From positions 1 to 7,596 of the forward strand of contig JAJZXT010000139.1 of assembly GCA_021806355.1 (NCBI GenBank): a DNA stretch of 7,596 nt, written 5' to 3'. How positions within the stretch are numbered: the first letter of the stretch is position 1; each line of letters begins with the position of its first letter. This DNA comes from Thermoplasmata archaeon. Lineage in GTDB: Archaea; Thermoplasmatota; Thermoplasmata; Thermoplasmatales; Thermoplasmataceae. Both the position numbers and the translations under genes were made by a program. The notes under the pieces are model-generated. The model searched no databases. It was not told the origin of the DNA and saw only the letters and a list, made by a program, of their open reading frames with translations. Below, in pieces: positions 5,696 through 7,596 of the stretch.

Positions 5696-5732
5696 AATTA
5701 TATAGAATGAAACAAATTAAACATATAACCTG
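5696..5732 (-). promoter_or_regulatory. Probable promoter of the dsrE-tusA-yeeE-SQR operon
   Basis: Two TATA-like elements precede the DsrE-family start on the minus strand: TTATATG within GGTTATATGTTTAATTT (5714-5730) and CTATATAATTTT (about 5694-5705). The distal one would place transcription start near 5700 and leave a leader of about 30 nt holding the Shine-Dalgarno site; the proximal one would leave almost no leader. The distal one is favoured. Confidence 0.35.
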
Positions 5733-5778
5733 AGATATAAGGTATTTTCTTGTCAACTTTTAACAGTGTCCCTGAATT

Positions 5779-5795
5779 TTGAGTGGCACGCTCAA
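5779..5795. promoter_or_regulatory. Small dyad upstream of the sulfur-operon promoter
   Basis: TTGAGTG (5779-5785) and CGCTCAA (5789-5795) pair around GCA with one G-T mismatch. It lies about 110 nt before the DsrE-family start and upstream of the TATA candidates, where an activator site would be expected. It is more GC-rich than its surroundings. No regulator is identified. Confidence 0.25.
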
Positions 5796-5851
5796 TCATA
5801 AAATTATATAAAATTCTTAATTTGTTATTAATATATGCATATTTGAAATAA

Positions 5852-5989
5852 AGTATAAAAAATAAAATTGTCACGAGAAATAAAGTTCTCTTTCGCCTCA
5901 TTAACTGTGAAACAACCTTTGAATACTTGGACGAAATGCTTGAAATGGGAGAATATTGCGTAATCTACGGTGATTACCTGGAATCTTAA
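5852..5989 (+). pseudogene. Possible remnant of a protein gene (C-terminal fragment without a start)
   Basis: Forty-five codons are open up to TAA at 5987-5989, with no ATG, GTG or TTG in the first 28. The last 25 residues, including TFEYLDEMLEMGEYCVIYGD, look like an acidic amphipathic helix followed by a strand, more like real protein than the AT-rich surroundings. The product is not recognised. It could be the decayed 3' end of a gene truncated on its 5' side, or chance. Confidence 0.2.
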
Positions 5990-6027
5990 GCTATGTATCT
6001 TTTCATTGAGCAAGTAAATCTCTAAAT

Positions 6028-6444
6028 TCACTCCTGATTCATAAAATTGTGGAGAATGGTGCTGTATCCAGATAGTTCCCATAATTGTGTCCTAATTCTC
6101 TCCCTGTCCGGCATTTCTTTTAATAATTTGTTCATGGCTAAATCCCATTTTTCCAAATCTTCCTTGAAGATCCTAACCAATTTAGAAGCGTCGCTGTGAG
6201 ATAGAATCGGTGCTTTAGTATTACCCGCTAAGGCGCATATTTGAACAAATCTGGCAAGTGCGAGATCGAGAAAATAAAATTTCTTGAAGTCTATGACAAC
6301 ATATATCCCCTCGGTTTCCCGATACATGAATATATCCTTCCCTTTAGGCAGTTCCATTTCTGCCTCCCACTTCATCCCCGTGGTATAATCATCCGGAAAT
6401 TTCCGAAACCCTATCCTGAGCTTCATTTCTTCCCAGTCAAACAT
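6028..6444 (-). CDS. Hypothetical protein, 138 aa, next to the metallophosphoesterase
   Basis: Family not recognised. The protein is soluble and charged, with no signal peptide or membrane segment. The N-terminal half looks like mixed beta strands (MKLRIGFRKF, MKWEAEMEL, KDIFMYRETEGIYVVIDFKK). The C-terminal half looks helical (LDLALARFVQICAL, SHSDASKLVRIFKEDLEKWD, AMNKLLKEMPDRERIRTQLW). The start is ATG 6444, with an in-frame stop just upstream limiting extension; the preceding GAGG lies 11 nt away, so the Shine-Dalgarno match is weak, and ATG 6426 is an alternative. It follows the phosphoesterase gene by 19 nt on the same strand and is probably cotranscribed. Balanced codon use and absence of low-complexity runs support a real gene. 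Confidence 0.68.
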   Translation of the reverse strand: MFDWEEMKLRIGFRKFPDDYTTGMKWEAEMELPKGKDIFMYRETEGIYVVIDFKKFYFLDLALARFVQICALAGNTKAPILSHSDASKLVRIFKEDLEKWDLAMNKLLKEMPDRERIRTQLWELSGYSTILHNFMNQE

Positions 6445-6463
6445 TTCTCTTCAATCCTCATCA

Positions 6464-7147
6464 TCAATAAAACGAAATTAATTCTTGGAGAATACCTTTA
6501 TCTTTAACCATCTTGCCAAGCATTTCCCTTACCAGTTCGTTGTTGTACTTGAATCTGTGGAATTCTATGTCTTCTTTCCTGTGGTCTATCACTGCATACC
6601 ATGGTTTAGGATTTCCATCCCTGGGCATCCCGCAACTTCCTGGATTGATTATCCTTGACCTGTAAAGCATAGGGAAATGTGTATGTCCGATTAAGATCCT
6701 TGAAAATTTAGATAAATCGTTATCGGCGCTTATTTTCTCCGCCTCATTTCCGTAAGTGTAACCGAAAAGATTGTCATATGGAGAACCATGCATCATTAGA
6801 TATCTTATTCCATCAATCTCCACATCAATTGATTTCTTGAATGTGCTCAGCACCTCCAGCGATGTTTTATCCATTAATTTTCTCGTTATGTTTTCCATCG
6901 TGTAAATGGCAATATCCCTTGTTTTTTCGCTGCATTTTGGATCTTCATTGTTAAGGGTAGAATTATCATGGTTTCCGAGGATCCTGTATTTCACATTCTC
7001 CCTTATCCAATCCAGTGTTTCCACTGGTTGAGGGCCATAATTAACCGCATCACCGAGGAATATAATCTCATCATATTCCACATGTGCAATCAGGGATTTC
7101 AAGGCCTCATAGTTTGAATGGATATCAGATATTACCAGCAACCTCAT
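6464..7147 (-). CDS. YfcE/MJ0936-type metallophosphoesterase (calcineurin-like phosphodiesterase)
   Basis: A 227-residue protein with all dimetal phosphoesterase motifs in order: SDIHSN (D8, H10), GD within LGDAVNYGP (D33), GNHD (N59, H60, D61), MMHGSP (H120) and GHTHFP (H155, H157). It ends the domain with the NPGSCGMPRDGNPKPWY stretch typical of the YfcE/MJ0936 group. These enzymes use two Mn/Ni/Mg ions to hydrolyse phosphodiesters; natural substrates are mostly unknown. Length is somewhat greater than the roughly 165-185 aa family minimum, owing to an insert at about 62-110 and a helical C-terminal tail after residue 200. Cytoplasmic. Start ATG 7147 has tandem Shine-Dalgarno motifs, GGTGA 3 nt upstream and GAGGTGAT further up (7151-7163). 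It ends in three tandem TGA triplets. Confidence 0.92.
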   Translation of the reverse strand: MRLLVISDIHSNYEALKSLIAHVEYDEIIFLGDAVNYGPQPVETLDWIRENVKYRILGNHDNSTLNNEDPKCSEKTRDIAIYTMENITRKLMDKTSLEVLSTFKKSIDVEIDGIRYLMMHGSPYDNLFGYTYGNEAEKISADNDLSKFSRILIGHTHFPMLYRSRIINPGSCGMPRDGNPKPWYAVIDHRKEDIEFHRFKYNNELVREMLGKMVKDKGILQELISFY

Positions 7148-7183
7148 GTTTCACCATCACCTCAATGAAATTATAATTACCGC

Positions 7184-7596
7184 CTATCCTTTTTTAGGAA
7201 TGGGCACATTTCTTGCAAATCTTGCATAAAATGAGGAGAGAAAGTATCCTGATGCCGCTGATATAAGTATATATCCAACATCGCTGATTTCTCCGGGAAA
7301 TGGATATATAAGAATAAAGACCAATCCAAAAACAATGCCCAAGATTAAGCCTCTTTTATTTGGGCTCAATTTTCCAAACAATATTGCTGATTTGTCGAAG
7401 ATTACAGAGAATACAATTCCTCCGCATATGCCAATTATAATGAGAACAACAACCAAGGCAAAGGCAAATGTTTGAAATGCGATTGGATTTTTTGGGTTCC
7501 CACTTGAGATAAGAAAGGCCGTGACCTGAGTCCTGTTGAGTGATAAAATGAGATAGGAAAAAAAGCCCGTAAATACCCCCCAGAACCCTCCGGATA
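7184..7596 (-). CDS. Multi-spanning membrane protein of unknown function, N-terminus beyond the window edge
   Basis: The frame stays open from the TAG at 7184-7186 to the window edge, giving 136 residues, so it is a partial gene; a TTG at 7456 is only an internal codon. Hydrophobic segments lie at about residues 4-19 (FWGVFTGFFSYLILSL), 40-66, 82-99 and 105-123, so at least four membrane spans are in view. Short charged loops separate them (KLSPNKRG at 75-82), and the basic tail ARFARNVPIPKKG suggests a cytoplasmic C-terminus by the positive-inside rule. The family is not recognised. The phosphoesterase follows after 36 nt on the same strand with its own strong ribosome-binding site. Confidence 0.75.
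   Translation of the reverse strand, partial: SGGFWGVFTGFFSYLILSLNRTQVTAFLISSGNPKNPIAFQTFAFALVVVLIIIGICGGIVFSVIFDKSAILFGKLSPNKRGLILGIVFGLVFILIYPFPGEISDVGYILISAASGYFLSSFYARFARNVPIPKKG

Larger units (their letters stand above)
5683..6027. other. AT-rich intergenic region of about 345 nt
   Basis: It holds the sulfur-operon promoter, a dyad at 5779-5795 and a start-less plus-strand open frame (5852-5989). Two longer minus-strand open frames cross it, but they lack ribosome-binding sites, have low-complexity AT-driven composition and overlap each other, so I do not call them genes. Confidence 0.5.

Noticed and set aside
5698..5901. Minus-strand frame encoding a hydrophobic N-terminus (67 codons)
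   Set aside because: It has no Shine-Dalgarno site, covers the sulfur-operon promoter, and its Ile/Leu/Tyr/Asn-rich composition follows from AT richness.
5828..6082. Minus-strand frame of 84 codons upstream of the promoter region
   Set aside because: It overlaps the end of the hypothetical gene in another frame and the previous spurious frame, and has no ribosome-binding site or recognisable motif.
1..7596. CRISPR array, rRNA gene or complete tRNA gene
   Set aside because: No regularly spaced repeats, no rRNA-like stretch and no full cloverleaf were seen on either strand; only an imperfect tRNA 3'-half resemblance was found at 1141-1212.

Overview
The window looks like chromosomal DNA of an archaeon, most likely a member of the Thermoplasmata (Ferroplasma/Acidiplasma/Cuniculiplasma-like acidophiles). 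The reasons are moderate-to-low GC, strong GGTGAT-type Shine-Dalgarno sites 4-5 nt before many starts, TATA-rich promoter regions, a VapBC pair of archaeal type and a sulfur-metabolism cluster common in acidophilic archaea. The lineage call is an inference from gene content and style, not from a marker gene.

Left part (1-1283) is accessory in character. It starts with the last 49 codons of a probable TnpB-like (IS200/IS605, IS1341-type) protein whose 3' end carries two hairpins. Next comes an intergenic stretch of about 270 nt, then a minus-strand abrB/vapC toxin-antitoxin operon. Its toxin has Gly where the third PIN-domain acidic residue is expected. A 201-nt divergent intergenic region follows, holding the antitoxin promoter with a dyad and a weak tRNA-3'-half-like sequence. 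A lone plus-strand alpha/beta hydrolase lies at 1284-2114.

The core (2342-5671, minus strand, transcribed right to left) is a compact four-gene sulfur operon: DsrE-family protein, TusA, YeeE/YedE-type (TsuA-like) membrane transporter, and an SQR-like FAD oxidoreductase. Every junction has a GGTGA(T) Shine-Dalgarno site. At three of the four genes the correct start is downstream of the longest open frame. A coherent reading is uptake of thiosulfate (or another sulfane-sulfur compound) by the three-cysteine YeeE protein, carriage of the sulfur on the cysteines of TusA and DsrE, and redox handling of sulfide/polysulfide by the flavoprotein at the membrane. The direction of flow and the true substrate are not visible in the sequence.

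Right part (5672-7596): an AT-rich 347-nt region with the operon's promoter, a small dyad and a start-less protein-like fragment on the plus strand. It is followed on the minus strand by a hypothetical protein of 138 aa, a YfcE/MJ0936-type metallophosphoesterase, and the C-terminal 136 residues of a multi-spanning membrane protein that runs off the window edge.
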